From NCBI RefSeq assembly GCF_050176255.1, contig NZ_JBFXIE010000020.1: DNA of 51,158 nucleotides. The stretch is one strand, 5' to 3'. Within the stretch, counting starts at the first letter, position 1. Each line of letters begins with the position of its first letter. This document shows, in pieces, positions 8,182 to 16,871 of the stretch. The stretch is from JBFXIE01 sp050176255 (GTDB taxonomy: Bacteria > Pseudomonadota > Gammaproteobacteria > Burkholderiales > Burkholderiaceae_C). The notes beneath the pieces are model-generated. The model was not told where the DNA came from and made no database searches. It was given only the letters and a program-made list of their open reading frames with translations. A program made the translations under genes and the position numbers.

Positions 8182-8261
8182 ATTTTCATCAGAAAGGTAT
8201 TGCCCAACGCAGGCTTGAAAGCCCTGTCCGGGAAGCGAGACAATGACACTCTGATGAAAAT
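8182..8261. repeat. 12-base inverted repeat whose second arm covers the lysR start codon
   Basis: ATTTTCATCAGA (8182-8193) and TCTGATGAAAAT (8250-8261) are perfect inverted copies 56 bases apart. The second arm includes the ATG at 8254-8256. In RNA the pair would bury the start codon; in DNA it could be two sites for one regulator. Confidence 0.5.
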
Positions 8262-9132
8262 ACCCCCACTTAATCCCCTCAAAGTTTTTGAAGTCGTCGC
8301 GCGCACCAGCAATCTCACGCTCGCGGCAAGCGAGCTGAACGTGAGCCAATCGGCGGTGAGTCGCCAGGTGGCCGTACTGGAGGAATACCTGGGCGTACAA
8401 CTCTTTTCGCGCGAGCGTGTGGGAGTGCGGCTTACTGAGGTCGGAGAGTCGTATGCGCGCAGAATCGGGCCGGTGTTTGAGGAGATTGCAGCCGCCACTG
8501 CGTTCATCACGCAGAAGTACTCCAACAACGTGATTCGACTGCGCACCTACACCACGCTCACGGCACGTTGGTTGATTCCGCGCCTGCCGCGTTTCAAGGC
8601 ACAGCATCCGGAGGTGGAGGTTTCCATCCTCAATAGCAATGCGCCGCTGGATTTTGGGGCAGAGAAGTCCGATCTGGCCATCGTGCTGGGCAACGGCACA
8701 TGGCCGGACGCCGAGGCCACCCTGCTGTTGGAGGACGTCGTGGAGCCGGTCTGCGCACCCGGTTTTATCGAGGGCGCAGCTACCCCCGAAGTGCTGCAAG
8801 GCAAGCGCCTGCTGATTTCCAGATACCGCAAGGACGACTGGCCACGCTGGCTCGAACATGCTGGGATGCCTGGCATTTTCGAGGGCGCCGAGAAGATGGT
8901 TTTCAGCAGTTCCCTTTTGACTTGGCAGGCAGCCATGGATGGCCTTGGCATCGCCATCGGTCAGAAGCACATGCTGGCTGCCGATTTCCAGGCTGGCCGC
9001 CTGGTACGCCCTTTTGCACGCCCACTGCGCACAGGGCAAGGGCACTACATCGTCACTCCAGCGCTGCAGCGCCACTCCGACAAGATCGTGGCCTTCAAGG
9101 ACTGGCTGATGCACGAGGCAGGTCAGCCATAA
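8254..9132 (+). CDS. LysR-family transcriptional regulator (GcvA-like)
   Basis: The 292-residue product begins MKIPPLNPLKVFEVVARTSN, the usual opening of LysR proteins. The HTH covers about residues 18-45 (LAASELNVSQSAVSRQVAVL), followed by a linker helix and an effector-binding domain (VIRLRTYTTLTARWLIPRL). LYR-type start at 8254 was preferred over an upstream frame extension because LysR proteins begin close to the HTH. It points toward, and converges with, the ten-gene minus-strand catabolic operon, so it is a candidate regulator of that cluster even though it is not divergent from its promoter. The inducer cannot be read from sequence. Confidence 0.88.
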   Translation: MKIPPLNPLKVFEVVARTSNLTLAASELNVSQSAVSRQVAVLEEYLGVQLFSRERVGVRLTEVGESYARRIGPVFEEIAAATAFITQKYSNNVIRLRTYTTLTARWLIPRLPRFKAQHPEVEVSILNSNAPLDFGAEKSDLAIVLGNGTWPDAEATLLLEDVVEPVCAPGFIEGAATPEVLQGKRLLISRYRKDDWPRWLEHAGMPGIFEGAEKMVFSSSLLTWQAAMDGLGIAIGQKHMLAADFQAGRLVRPFARPLRTGQGHYIVTPALQRHSDKIVAFKDWLMHEAGQP

Positions 9133-9205
9133 AAAAGGAGCTGCCTGTGATTTTCTGGCAAAGGGTTAACGGGGCTTCGAAATTGAATCCCAGGCCAGTT
9201 GAACC

Positions 9206-9251
9206 CAAGGGTGTGCAAGGATGCTGCCTCATCGATGCGTTCACACCCTTG
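9206..9251. terminator. Hairpin between convergent lysR and catabolic operon
   Basis: CAAGGGTGTG (9206-9215) and CACACCCTTG (9242-9251) form a perfect 10-base stem with a 26-base loop, between two converging genes. On the plus strand a T-rich stretch, TTTCTTTT, follows at about 9261-9268, so it may end lysR transcription. The long loop is unusual for an intrinsic terminator. Confidence 0.4.
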
Positions 9252-9268
9252 CAGGCAGTCGTTTCTTT

Positions 9269-10138
9269 TCAGGCGCGTATCAGGCGATAAATCACCGGGT
9301 AGTAGTTCATCGCATAGCCGCGGGTGCATGCCGCATCCAGCAGCGCTGCCGTGGCCTGGGCCACGGCCGGTGTGATGCCCGAGGCCTGCGCCAGGCTGAG
9401 CGCGAGCCGCAGGTCTTTGAGCGCGTAGGCGGTGGGAAAGAGTTTTTCGGGAAACTCGTTTGTGGCCAGCTTCTCGCCCGTGAGCCGTAGCGCGAACGAA
9501 TCGGCGGAACCCTGTCGCAACACGCTGGCGAGCAACGCCTTGTCCACGCCAGCGGCCTCGGCAATCGCCATGGCTTCGGCCAGTGCGTTGACGGTGGACA
9601 GCAACACCATGTTGTTCATGATCTTGACCACTTGCCCGGCGCCAACGTCGCCGCAGAGCACCACGTCTGATCCCATGCAGCGCAGCCATGGCGCCACGGC
9701 CTCGAACAAGTCAGCCGGCCCGCCTACGGTAATGAGCAGCGTGCCGTTGTTCGCGGCCTCGCGGCTGCGGGCCACAGGGGCATCGAGAAAACGTACGCCA
9801 TGCGCGGCCAGCCGCTCGGCCAGCGCGCGGATGCGCTGCACGTCGCTGGTGCTCATGTCCACCACGGTCTTGACTGTGCCTCCGGGAACGATGAGCGGCT
9901 CAGCGCCGAAGCACACGTCTTCCACCTGATCGATCGAAGGCAGCGAAAGGAACACCGTGTGCGCTGTCTGACGCAGCCTCGGCACGCTTGACGCCACCGC
10001 GCCCAGCGCTGTCAGGCGCGCCACGTTTTCGGCCTGAACGTCGGCTACGTGCACCGGCAACCCGCATTTGTGCAGCAGGTTGCGACACATGCCCTCGCCC
10101 ATCACGCCCACACCGACGAAACCGAGCACCGGGCTCAT
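9269..10138 (-). CDS. NAD-dependent 3-hydroxyisobutyrate dehydrogenase-family enzyme
   Basis: This family oxidises or reduces short beta-hydroxy acids and semialdehydes using NAD(P). The 289-residue protein has the Rossmann start LGFVGVGVMGEGM, the substrate-loop motif FLDAPVARS and the catalytic helix GAGQVVKIMNN with its lysine. The start is ATG 10138, which overlaps the aldehyde dehydrogenase stop (ATGA), so the two are translationally coupled. With that dehydrogenase it would form a two-step route hydroxy acid to semialdehyde to acid, or a reductase such as tartronate semialdehyde reductase. It is the last gene of the operon. The substrate is not determined. Confidence 0.85.
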   Translation of the reverse strand: MSPVLGFVGVGVMGEGMCRNLLHKCGLPVHVADVQAENVARLTALGAVASSVPRLRQTAHTVFLSLPSIDQVEDVCFGAEPLIVPGGTVKTVVDMSTSDVQRIRALAERLAAHGVRFLDAPVARSREAANNGTLLITVGGPADLFEAVAPWLRCMGSDVVLCGDVGAGQVVKIMNNMVLLSTVNALAEAMAIAEAAGVDKALLASVLRQGSADSFALRLTGEKLATNEFPEKLFPTAYALKDLRLALSLAQASGITPAVAQATAALLDAACTRGYAMNYYPVIYRLIRA

Positions 10139-11580
10139 GCCGACACCCCCAGGCGCACGCACTTGACGCGCAGGAATTCCTGCAGACCCTCAATGCCGCC
10201 TTCCGAGCCCAGGCCGCTGTCCTTGTGGCCACCGAAAGGCGTTTCGGGCAGTGAAGCCTGCCACTCATTGATGCAGACCACGCCGCTGTCGATTTCGCTG
10301 GCCAGGCGGTGGGCACGCCCCAGGTGGTTGGTGAAGGCATAGGACGCCAGGCCGAAAGGCAGGCGGTTGGCCTCGACGATGGCCTCTTCCAGCTCCACGA
10401 ACGGGCTGATCAGCGCCACCGGGCCAAAGGGCTCGACGTTGGCGGCATCGCAATCGACCGAAGGTTGCACGATCACTGTGGGCCGATAGAAGAAGCCTTC
10501 AGTGCCGATGCGCTCGCCGCCCGTAGCGATGGTCAGGCCGCGGCTGCGCGCATCCTGAACCAGCTGATCGATGGCCTGCATGCGGCGCTGGTTCTTCAGC
10601 GGCCCCATGTGCGTGGCCGCATCAAACGGGTCACCCACCTTCAATGCTTCGGCAGCCTGCACGAAGTGCGAGCAAAAGGTGTCAAACACGCCCGCCTGCA
10701 CCAGAAAGCGCGTGGGCGAGGTGCAGACCTGGCCCGCGTTGCGGTACTTGGTCGCCACGGCCATGCGGGCCACGCGGGCTACGTCGGCCGCATCAAGGTC
10801 ATCGCAGACGATCACCGGCGCGTGGCCGCCCAGCTCCAGCGTGGCACGCTTCATGGTGCGCGCGGCCTGGGCACCAATCTGCTTGCCCACCGAGGTGGCG
10901 CCCGTGAAGGTGACCATGGCCACCTGCGGCGAGGAGCAGAGCTGGTCGGCAATGGCGCCGGGATCGCCAAACACCATGTTGACCACGCCGTCGGGCACGC
11001 CCGCGTCCTGCACCGCGTGGGCGATGTGCAACGCCACGCCGGCCGTTTCCTCCGAGGGTTTGATGACGATGGTGCATCCCGCCGCCAGCGCGCCGCTGAT
11101 CTTGCGCGCAGGCGTGATGGCCGGCGCGTTCCAGCCCGCGAATGCGGCCACTACGCCGACGGGCTCCAGCACCACGGTCTGCGTGACGCCCCCGGTGCGG
11201 GCAGGAATGGTGCGGCCGTAGAGGCGCCGCGCCTCTTCGGCCGCCCATTCGAACATTTCGGCGGCGGTGACCACCTCCTTCTGCGCCTCGCCCAAGGGCT
11301 TGCCCAGTTCGAGCGCAATTTGCGTGCCGATAGCGTCGCCACGTTCGCGCATCAGGGCGGCCACCCGGCGCAGCATCGTCGATCGTTCCAGGGCAGAGGT
11401 CTTGCGCCAGGTTCGCAGCGCTTCACCTGCCGCATCGATGGCAGCCTGCACATCTGCTTGCGTTGCATGTGCGTAATCGCCTAGCGGATGGCCGGTGCTG
11501 GGGTTGATGACGATGAAATGCTGGGCGCAAGAGCCCTGGCGAAACTCGCCAGCGATCCATTGGGAGTACGACATGTTCAT
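10135..11580 (-). CDS. NAD(P)-dependent aldehyde dehydrogenase, succinate-semialdehyde-dehydrogenase-like
   Basis: The 481-residue length fits the GabD-like branch. The cofactor-side glutamate is in LELGGHAP and the catalytic cysteine in NAGQVCTSPTRF; the conserved VAAFAGWNAPAITPARK segment corresponds to the usual PWNFP-type region, here with WNAP. The start ATG at 11580 shares a base with the stop of the Bug receptor gene (TAATG); a second ATG two codons later is possible. Stop overlaps the next gene. The enzyme most likely oxidises the semialdehyde made by one of the two hydroxyacid dehydrogenases of the same operon. The exact aldehyde is inferred only. Confidence 0.88.
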   Translation of the reverse strand: MNMSYSQWIAGEFRQGSCAQHFIVINPSTGHPLGDYAHATQADVQAAIDAAGEALRTWRKTSALERSTMLRRVAALMRERGDAIGTQIALELGKPLGEAQKEVVTAAEMFEWAAEEARRLYGRTIPARTGGVTQTVVLEPVGVVAAFAGWNAPAITPARKISGALAAGCTIVIKPSEETAGVALHIAHAVQDAGVPDGVVNMVFGDPGAIADQLCSSPQVAMVTFTGATSVGKQIGAQAARTMKRATLELGGHAPVIVCDDLDAADVARVARMAVATKYRNAGQVCTSPTRFLVQAGVFDTFCSHFVQAAEALKVGDPFDAATHMGPLKNQRRMQAIDQLVQDARSRGLTIATGGERIGTEGFFYRPTVIVQPSVDCDAANVEPFGPVALISPFVELEEAIVEANRLPFGLASYAFTNHLGRAHRLASEIDSGVVCINEWQASLPETPFGGHKDSGLGSEGGIEGLQEFLRVKCVRLGVSA

Positions 11581-12569
11581 TAGTCCACCTTGATGTTGGC
11601 CGACTGGATCACTGCGGCCCAGCGCTCCGTCTGTGCCTTGATGTGGTCAGTGAACTGCTGGGGCGTTCCGGTGAGCGGGTATTGCTCCATGGCAGCCAGG
11701 CGGGCCACCACGTCCGGGCGGTTCATGATTTGATTCACGGCCGCGTTGAGCCTGGCCACGATGGGTTGGGGGATGCCTTTGGGTCCCATTAGCCCGTTCC
11801 ACGGCTCGGCGGCGTAACCTTTGAAGCGCTGCTCGCCCAGCGTGGGCAGGCCTTCGCCGCCGCGCCCAGGCACGGCGCTGGCGGAGGCTAGCAGCCGCAT
11901 CTTGCCTGCCTTGGCCTGCGGCAGTGCCACGGCACCCGCGAGGAAGGCGAAGTCCAGCCGACCCGCCACCAGGTCGGTGACTGCAGCTGAATCACCCTTG
12001 TAGGGGATGTGCACTGCATTGATCTTTGCCTCGTGCTTGAACCACTCGCCCGCGAGATGGTTGACCGCTCCGTTACCGGCAGAGCCGTAGCTCAGTTGCG
12101 ACGCAGGGTTGCGGCCTTGCTTGAGCAACTCATCGAGCGAGGTGATGTTCGACGAGACGGGCGCTACCAGAAAGTACGGGTAGCTGGCAACCAGGCCGAT
12201 GGCCGTGAAGTCCCGCAGCGGGTCGTAGCCAGTCTTTTGCAGCGTGGGGATGATGGACAGTGTGCTGCTGCTGCCAAACATCAGCGTGTAGCCGTCGGGC
12301 GCAGCCTGCTTGACCTGCATGGCCGCCACGCCGCCAGAGGCTCCAGCCTTGTTGTCCACCACAAAGCTTTGCTTGAACTGGGTAGCAAGGTTGTCGGCCA
12401 ATATGCGCGCCACCACGTCGGTGGGGCCGCCTGCGCTGAAGCCTACGACGATGGTGACAGGCCGTGTGGGCCAGTCGCTGCCCGCCGTCTGGGCGAAGGT
12501 TGCACTGCCAAGGGCCAGGGCCGCGCAGCCAAAAAGGAAGGATCGCTTGCGTTGGTGGGGTGTATTCAT
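11580..12569 (-). CDS. Bug/TctC-family periplasmic solute receptor
   Basis: Bug proteins bind carboxylates in the periplasm, some serving tripartite tricarboxylate transporters. The 329-residue product has an export signal (RKRSFLFGCAALALGSATFAQ) and the family segment WPTRPVTIVVGFSAGGPTD, then VVDNKAGASGGVAA and the ligand-loop IPYKGDSAAVTDL. The start is ATG 12569. No TctA or TctB membrane genes accompany it. It is translationally linked to the aldehyde dehydrogenase gene behind it, which suggests that its ligand enters the pathway encoded here. Confidence 0.88.
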   Translation of the reverse strand: MNTPHQRKRSFLFGCAALALGSATFAQTAGSDWPTRPVTIVVGFSAGGPTDVVARILADNLATQFKQSFVVDNKAGASGGVAAMQVKQAAPDGYTLMFGSSSTLSIIPTLQKTGYDPLRDFTAIGLVASYPYFLVAPVSSNITSLDELLKQGRNPASQLSYGSAGNGAVNHLAGEWFKHEAKINAVHIPYKGDSAAVTDLVAGRLDFAFLAGAVALPQAKAGKMRLLASASAVPGRGGEGLPTLGEQRFKGYAAEPWNGLMGPKGIPQPIVARLNAAVNQIMNRPDVVARLAAMEQYPLTGTPQQFTDHIKAQTERWAAVIQSANIKVD

Positions 12570-12601
12570 GTCAATGTGTCTCCATGGAAATAAGGAAGGG
12601 G

Positions 12602-13387
12602 TCAGGCGATACGCCAGGCGTGGACGCCTGGCACGCCTGCGCTCTCGAAGCGGATACAGACCGCGGGGTCGTGGCCGGGGACGATGAGGTCTTCGCCATC
12701 CGCCAGCTCGCGGATGCGTGCGTAGCCCGTCAGCATGTCGTCCAGGCTGAAGATGGCGGGAAAGGGGTTTTGCAGCGCCAGGTTTTCGTAGTAGTGCGCG
12801 GCATCGGATGCGAGAACCACCCAGCCACGCGCGGTGCGCACGCGCACCACCTGCAGGCCGTCGGTATGGCCGCCCACGCGGTGCAATTCAATGCCGTCAC
12901 GTAGCAGGTGGAAGCCATCGACAAGCCTCACGTTGCCCTGGTACAGACGCTTGATGAGCACGGCCACGTCGTCGGTCGAGAAGAAGTGGTTCTGCTTTGG
13001 GTCGCACATGCAGTCGCCCGTGGCGTAGCGCACCTCGCGGTCCTGCACCCAGACAGTGGCGGCTGGGAATTCGCCAACATTGCCCGCGTGGTCATAGTGC
13101 AGGTGCGTGAGTACCACGTCGCCAATGGCATCGGGCGCGTAGCCCAGGCGGCGCAGTGATTCCAGCGGCGAGACCAGGTAGCGCCGCCCGCGCGCCAGCG
13201 CCGAGGCAGCGCTGAACCCGGTGTCCACCAGCACTGCGCCGCCGGGTCCAGTGATCAGCCAGACAAAGAAGTCCAGCGCCATGGGCGCCTCCGGGTCACC
13301 GGGGGCTGGGCGCAGAAAGTTGCTGCCCCGCGCCCGATCCACCGTGGCGTATTTCACCGCGAGGATCTGGTAACAGGCTTGGCTCAT
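12602..13387 (-). CDS. Metallo-beta-lactamase-fold hydrolase (N-acyl-homoserine-lactonase family type)
   Basis: The 261-residue protein has the metal motif THLHYDHAGN (HxHxDH), later histidines in GGHTDG and DAAHYYEN, and the terminal PGHDP. This set is that of AHL-lactonase-like members of the fold, which open lactones using two metal ions. It lies in a catabolic operon, so a lactone or thioester intermediate is a more likely substrate than a quorum signal. It is tightly packed: 10 bases after the LivK-type gene and 32 bases before the Bug gene. No signal peptide is seen, so it should be cytoplasmic. Confidence 0.85.
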   Translation of the reverse strand: MSQACYQILAVKYATVDRARGSNFLRPAPGDPEAPMALDFFVWLITGPGGAVLVDTGFSAASALARGRRYLVSPLESLRRLGYAPDAIGDVVLTHLHYDHAGNVGEFPAATVWVQDREVRYATGDCMCDPKQNHFFSTDDVAVLIKRLYQGNVRLVDGFHLLRDGIELHRVGGHTDGLQVVRVRTARGWVVLASDAAHYYENLALQNPFPAIFSLDDMLTGYARIRELADGEDLIVPGHDPAVCIRFESAGVPGVHAWRIA

Positions 13388-13397
13388 GGCGCGGTCG

Positions 13398-14624
13398 TCA
13401 CGGCTTGAGCAGAGAGCATTTGCTTTCGGCTGCGGAATGGAAAGCCTGCGCGCCAGGAACCGTCTCCAGCACGGTGTAGTAGTCCCACGCGGCTTTCGAC
13501 TCCTGCGGCGTCTTCACGCGCACGAGGTACATGTCGTGGATCATCTTGCCGTCGGCGCGAACCTTGCCGTTCTTGGCAAAGGCGTCCTGGATGGGCATGC
13601 TTTTGATCGCTTTCATCACGTCGGCAACGTTGTCGGACTTGGCCTTCTCCACCGCTTTCAGGTAGTTCAGCGTGGCGGAGTACTGCCCCGCCTGAAGTGC
13701 TGTAGGCATGCGTTTGGTGCGTTCGAAGAACTTGCGCGCAAACGCGCGCGAGGCGTCGTCCAGATCCCAATAGAACGACTCGGCAAACAGCATGCCGCCC
13801 GCGTCCTTCAAGCCCACGCCGTGCACGTCCATGATGCTCATGAGCATGGCCACGGTCTTCTGTCCGCCACTGGCCAGGCCAAACTCCTTGCCCTGCTTGA
13901 TGGCGTTTTGCAGGTCGAGTCCTGCCGTGGCGATGGCCACCGCATTAGCTTTGCTGCCTTGCGCCTTGACGATGTAAGACGCGAAGTCATTACCTGGGAA
14001 CGGGTAGCGCGACGAGCCCACAAATTTGCCGCCGGCCGCTTCAATGAATTGCTTGCCGTCGTTCTCCAGCGAGTGTCCGAAGGCGTAGTCCGCTGTGAGG
14101 TAGTACCAGGACTTGGCGCCTGCCTTCACCAAAGACTGAGTGCCCACTTTGGCCAGGGAGTAGGTGTCGTACACCCAGTGCAGGTTGTTGGGCGTGCAAT
14201 CCTCGTTGGAGATGCGCACCGCACCGGCGCCGGTGACGATGGACATGCGCCCCTTGTCCTGCGCAAGCTTCATCGCTGCCAGTGCGACGGCGCTGTTGCC
14301 CAGTTCGGTCACGGCGTCCACCTGGTCGCGGTCGAACCATTCGCGCACGCGGGCAGATCCCACGTCGGCCTTGTTCTGGTGGTCGGCAGTGACCAACTGA
14401 ATCGGATGGCCGAGCACCTTGCCGCCAAACTCCGCGATGGCAATTTCGGTGGCGACGATGGATCCTTTTCCAACGTTGTCCATAAAGGGGCCGTTGAGGT
14501 CGGTCAGCACGCCGATCTTGACAATGCCGTCCGAGATGCTTGCGCTCTTGTCCTGCGCGGGTGCGAACGCTGCGGTGGTGAGCAGCGCGGTGGCGAGAGC
14601 CACCTTGGTGTAAGTGGATTGCAT
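13398..14624 (-). CDS. ABC-transporter substrate-binding protein, LivK/branched-chain type
   Basis: The 408-residue product starts at ATG 14624 with GGAGAC just upstream. It has a signal peptide (MQSTYTKVALATALLTTAAF ending APAQ) and the type I periplasmic-binding fold: IVKIGVLTDLNGPFMDNVG, then ELGNSAVALAAMKLA and WYYLTADYAFGHSLE. Such proteins bind amino acids, amides or aromatic acids outside the inner membrane. None of the LivHMGF permease and ATPase genes are next to it. It sits in the middle of the catabolic operon, 56 bases after the first hydroxyacid dehydrogenase gene, so it probably recruits the pathway substrate. Confidence 0.88.
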   Translation of the reverse strand: MQSTYTKVALATALLTTAAFAPAQDKSASISDGIVKIGVLTDLNGPFMDNVGKGSIVATEIAIAEFGGKVLGHPIQLVTADHQNKADVGSARVREWFDRDQVDAVTELGNSAVALAAMKLAQDKGRMSIVTGAGAVRISNEDCTPNNLHWVYDTYSLAKVGTQSLVKAGAKSWYYLTADYAFGHSLENDGKQFIEAAGGKFVGSSRYPFPGNDFASYIVKAQGSKANAVAIATAGLDLQNAIKQGKEFGLASGGQKTVAMLMSIMDVHGVGLKDAGGMLFAESFYWDLDDASRAFARKFFERTKRMPTALQAGQYSATLNYLKAVEKAKSDNVADVMKAIKSMPIQDAFAKNGKVRADGKMIHDMYLVRVKTPQESKAAWDYYTVLETVPGAQAFHSAAESKCSLLKP

Positions 14625-14680
14625 GCTTGTCTCCTGTTGATTTATTGATTGGTTGAGGGTGTTGGTGGAACAGCGGGGCG

Positions 14681-15571
14681 CTACATCCGCAGCGGCGGCA
14701 GACCGTTGGATTCGGCCCAGAAATCCGTCATGCAAGAGGTGTCCTGCCCATCTTTGCCAGCATGGCGGGCAAGCTGGAACATGCTGCGCGCCAGGTTGCC
14801 CATGGGCAACGAAATGCCGGCAGACTGCGCTGCCTGGCAGGCCAGCGTGAGGTCCTTGAAGCCCAGGGCGATGTCGAAACCCGGCGTCAGGTCGCCGCGC
14901 AGTACCTTCACGGGCCACTTTTCCTTGAGTTGGCCGTTCGACGCCGTGGTGCCCGTGAGCACCTCAAAAGTCTTGCGCGTATCCAGTCCCAGCGCGTTGG
15001 CCAGCACCAGGGCCTCGGAGTTGAGCTGGCAGTAGCACAGCACCATCAGGTTGTTGATGAGCTTCATGCGCGTGCCGCTGCCTGGATTGCCGCAGTGCAG
15101 CACGGTGGTTCCCATTTGCAGCAGCAGTGGCTCCAGCGTGAGGCGGTCGTCCTCGGCGGCACCCAGCATGAAAAGTGATTCGCCGCGATCGGCATGTGCG
15201 GCCAGGCGGCCTACGGGGGCGTCAGCGAAATGCACGCTGCGCTCGCGCGATGCGCGGGCCAGTTCATCCACTGTGTCCGTGTCGATGGTGCTCAGTTCCA
15301 CCAGAAAGCTGCCGCTGCGCAGACCGTCCAGCACGCCGCCCTCACCCAGGATCACGGCGCGCGATTGCTTGGGGCCGGGCAGCATGGTGAACACCACGTC
15401 TGCGCCGGCGGCCAGTTCCCTGACGTTGGCCGCGCGCGAGGCACCTTGCGCCACAAGCGCGTCCACAGGGGCGCTCTGAAGGTCGTGCACCGTGAGATGA
15501 ACGCCCTTGCGCAACAGGTGAGAGGCCAAGGCAAAGCCCATTCGGCCAAGGCCGATGAATCCGACTTTCAT
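14681..15571 (-). CDS. NAD-dependent 3-hydroxyisobutyrate dehydrogenase-family enzyme (second copy)
   Basis: The 296-residue protein opens MKVGFIGLGRMGFALASHLL with the dinucleotide motif GLGRMG, has DAPVGR in place of the usual DAPVSGG, and the catalytic helix GSGTRMKLINN with its lysine. It differs clearly from the paralogue at 9269-10138, so the two probably act on different hydroxy acids or one works as a reductase. It follows the alpha/beta hydrolase gene by eight bases. A role after hydrolysis of a hydroxyacyl thioester or ester would fit the order. The substrate is not determined. Confidence 0.85.
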   Translation of the reverse strand: MKVGFIGLGRMGFALASHLLRKGVHLTVHDLQSAPVDALVAQGASRAANVRELAAGADVVFTMLPGPKQSRAVILGEGGVLDGLRSGSFLVELSTIDTDTVDELARASRERSVHFADAPVGRLAAHADRGESLFMLGAAEDDRLTLEPLLLQMGTTVLHCGNPGSGTRMKLINNLMVLCYCQLNSEALVLANALGLDTRKTFEVLTGTTASNGQLKEKWPVKVLRGDLTPGFDIALGFKDLTLACQAAQSAGISLPMGNLARSMFQLARHAGKDGQDTSCMTDFWAESNGLPPLRM

Positions 15572-15579
15572 GATGTTCC

Positions 15580-16428
15580 TTAGGAGGTTTGAATACGTTG
15601 CAACACAGGAAGCAGGTGGCGCAGGAATTCCTGCGGCGCCTCGCTCATCGGGAAGTGCCCCAGGCCCGGCATGATCTGAAGCTGTGCACCGGGAATCAGG
15701 CGCGCCAGTTCCTCACTGTCTTCGGGCGTGCACGAGTAGTCGTATTCGCCTGTGAGCAGGTAGAGCGGGCAGCGCGCGGTGTCGATCCGCTGCACGCGTC
15801 CACGCAGGTCACCCTCGCCCGTGTAGAAGTGCAGGTCGCCTTTGAACACGCCAGGGCCGCTTTGCATGTAGTGCCATAGCGTCTCCCAGCGGTCGCGCAG
15901 CGGCGCACCCGGCCCGATCAGACCAGAGACGATGCCGGCGCAGACCTCACCGCCGTGCACGTCGGGCCGGTGCAGCCAGTTCAGGTCGTAGTAAGGATGG
16001 ACATGCGCGCCAGATTGCAGACCTATCAGTGCCTTGAAACGCTCCGGCTGCTGCAACGCCAGGTGCAGCACCACCCGCCCGCCGATCGAGCAGCCCATGG
16101 CAATGGGTCGATCGATCTGCATCGCATCCATGAACGCCAGAATGGTCTGAACATAGAGCGTACTGGTCAGCTGGTATTCATGTGTCTGCCAGCCCTCGGG
16201 TGGAGAGGATTTTCCGTGCCAGGGCAAATCGAAGCAGATCACCTGGTGGCTTGCCGTCAGTTCAGGCGAGTTGAGCAGCGCGCGGTACTGGCGTGTGTCG
16301 CTGCCGGCCGTGTGCAGGCACAACAGGGGTTGCCCGCGGCCAGCCGTCTCGTAATACACGCGGCACATGCGGCCCGCGATCTCGAAGTTCACGTAGCCGC
16401 CGGTCACGGCCTCTTTTTCAACGCGCAT
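15580..16428 (-). CDS. Alpha/beta hydrolase
   Basis: The 282-residue protein shows the alpha/beta hydrolase signature: oxyanion region CLHTAGSDTRQY, nucleophile elbow GCSIGG (catalytic Ser), acid in TGEYDYSC and histidine in MPGLGHFP. Members cleave esters, lactones, thioesters or C-C bonds. The start ATG 16428 has GGAGGG upstream and overlaps the end of the SCP2-like gene by 11 bases. Its place between that gene and a hydroxyacid dehydrogenase suggests it frees a hydroxy acid from an ester or CoA thioester. No signal peptide is present. Confidence 0.85.
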   Translation of the reverse strand: MRVEKEAVTGGYVNFEIAGRMCRVYYETAGRGQPLLCLHTAGSDTRQYRALLNSPELTASHQVICFDLPWHGKSSPPEGWQTHEYQLTSTLYVQTILAFMDAMQIDRPIAMGCSIGGRVVLHLALQQPERFKALIGLQSGAHVHPYYDLNWLHRPDVHGGEVCAGIVSGLIGPGAPLRDRWETLWHYMQSGPGVFKGDLHFYTGEGDLRGRVQRIDTARCPLYLLTGEYDYSCTPEDSEELARLIPGAQLQIMPGLGHFPMSEAPQEFLRHLLPVLQRIQTS

Positions 16429-16789
16429 GGAGTTGCCCTCCGAGCCGCTGGATCAGCTTCTTGAAGTACAGCAGATTGCTCATGAAGATGGTGGGGTCAC
16501 CCTCGACCCGCAGGGTCTTGAACTTGACCATGGCCATCAGGTCGTGAAAGCGCGGTTGCGGCTTATCCGCCCAGAAGCGCTGCCAGGCGTCTTCACCAGC
16601 GACCAGCGCAAAAGTCCAGCAGGGCATGACGTGGGGGCCGCGCTGAACGTGCGTCACATGCCCATCGCGAAGGGTGACGAGGTATTCCTCCTCGCCTTTC
16701 TTGATCATGAAGGTCACGTTGACCCAGCGGCCGCGGTAAGTCAGCCAGTCGTCAGCACGGCCTTGGGTGTAGCCATCAGTGGTTTGCAT
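16418..16789 (-). CDS. Small SCP2-like / unknown catabolic accessory protein
   Basis: The start is ATG 16789 (MQTTDGYTQGRADDWLTYRG), with AGGAGACAAAT ahead of it; a longer upstream frame lacks this site. The 123-residue product is soluble, with EEEYLVTLRDGHV, VMPCWTFALVAGEDAWQRFW and FHDLMAMVKFKTLRVEGD. The pattern of W-x-F, DAWxxF and xLxxEGD resembles sterol-carrier-protein-2-type lipid-binding domains. That likeness is weak, and I cannot name a function. It overlaps the hydrolase gene behind it by 11 bases, so it belongs to the operon. Confidence 0.6.
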   Translation of the reverse strand: MQTTDGYTQGRADDWLTYRGRWVNVTFMIKKGEEEYLVTLRDGHVTHVQRGPHVMPCWTFALVAGEDAWQRFWADKPQPRFHDLMAMVKFKTLRVEGDPTIFMSNLLYFKKLIQRLGGQLHAR

Positions 16790-16871
16790 GAATATTTGTC
16801 TCCTGGGGGGAATGTTCCATACCGCCGTCTGAGTCACAACCGACAATTTGTTGTGGAGGAATGAGCTTTGG

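Larger units (their letters stand above)
7804..8253. other. 450-base gene-free stretch rich in inverted repeats
   Basis: I see no credible coding frame here. Instead there are several strong inverted repeats: a 10-base perfect stem at 7818-7846, a 66-base imperfect palindrome at 7927-7992, a 7-base stem at 8056-8080, and the first arm of a 12-base repeat whose second arm covers the lysR start. It could hold a structured RNA, terminators or remains of a mobile element. Confidence 0.5.

Noticed and set aside
14625..14918. N-terminal extension of the LivK-type protein
   Set aside because: The frame before ATG 14624 overlaps the hydroxyacid dehydrogenase gene, and the signal peptide and GGAGAC site mark the true start.
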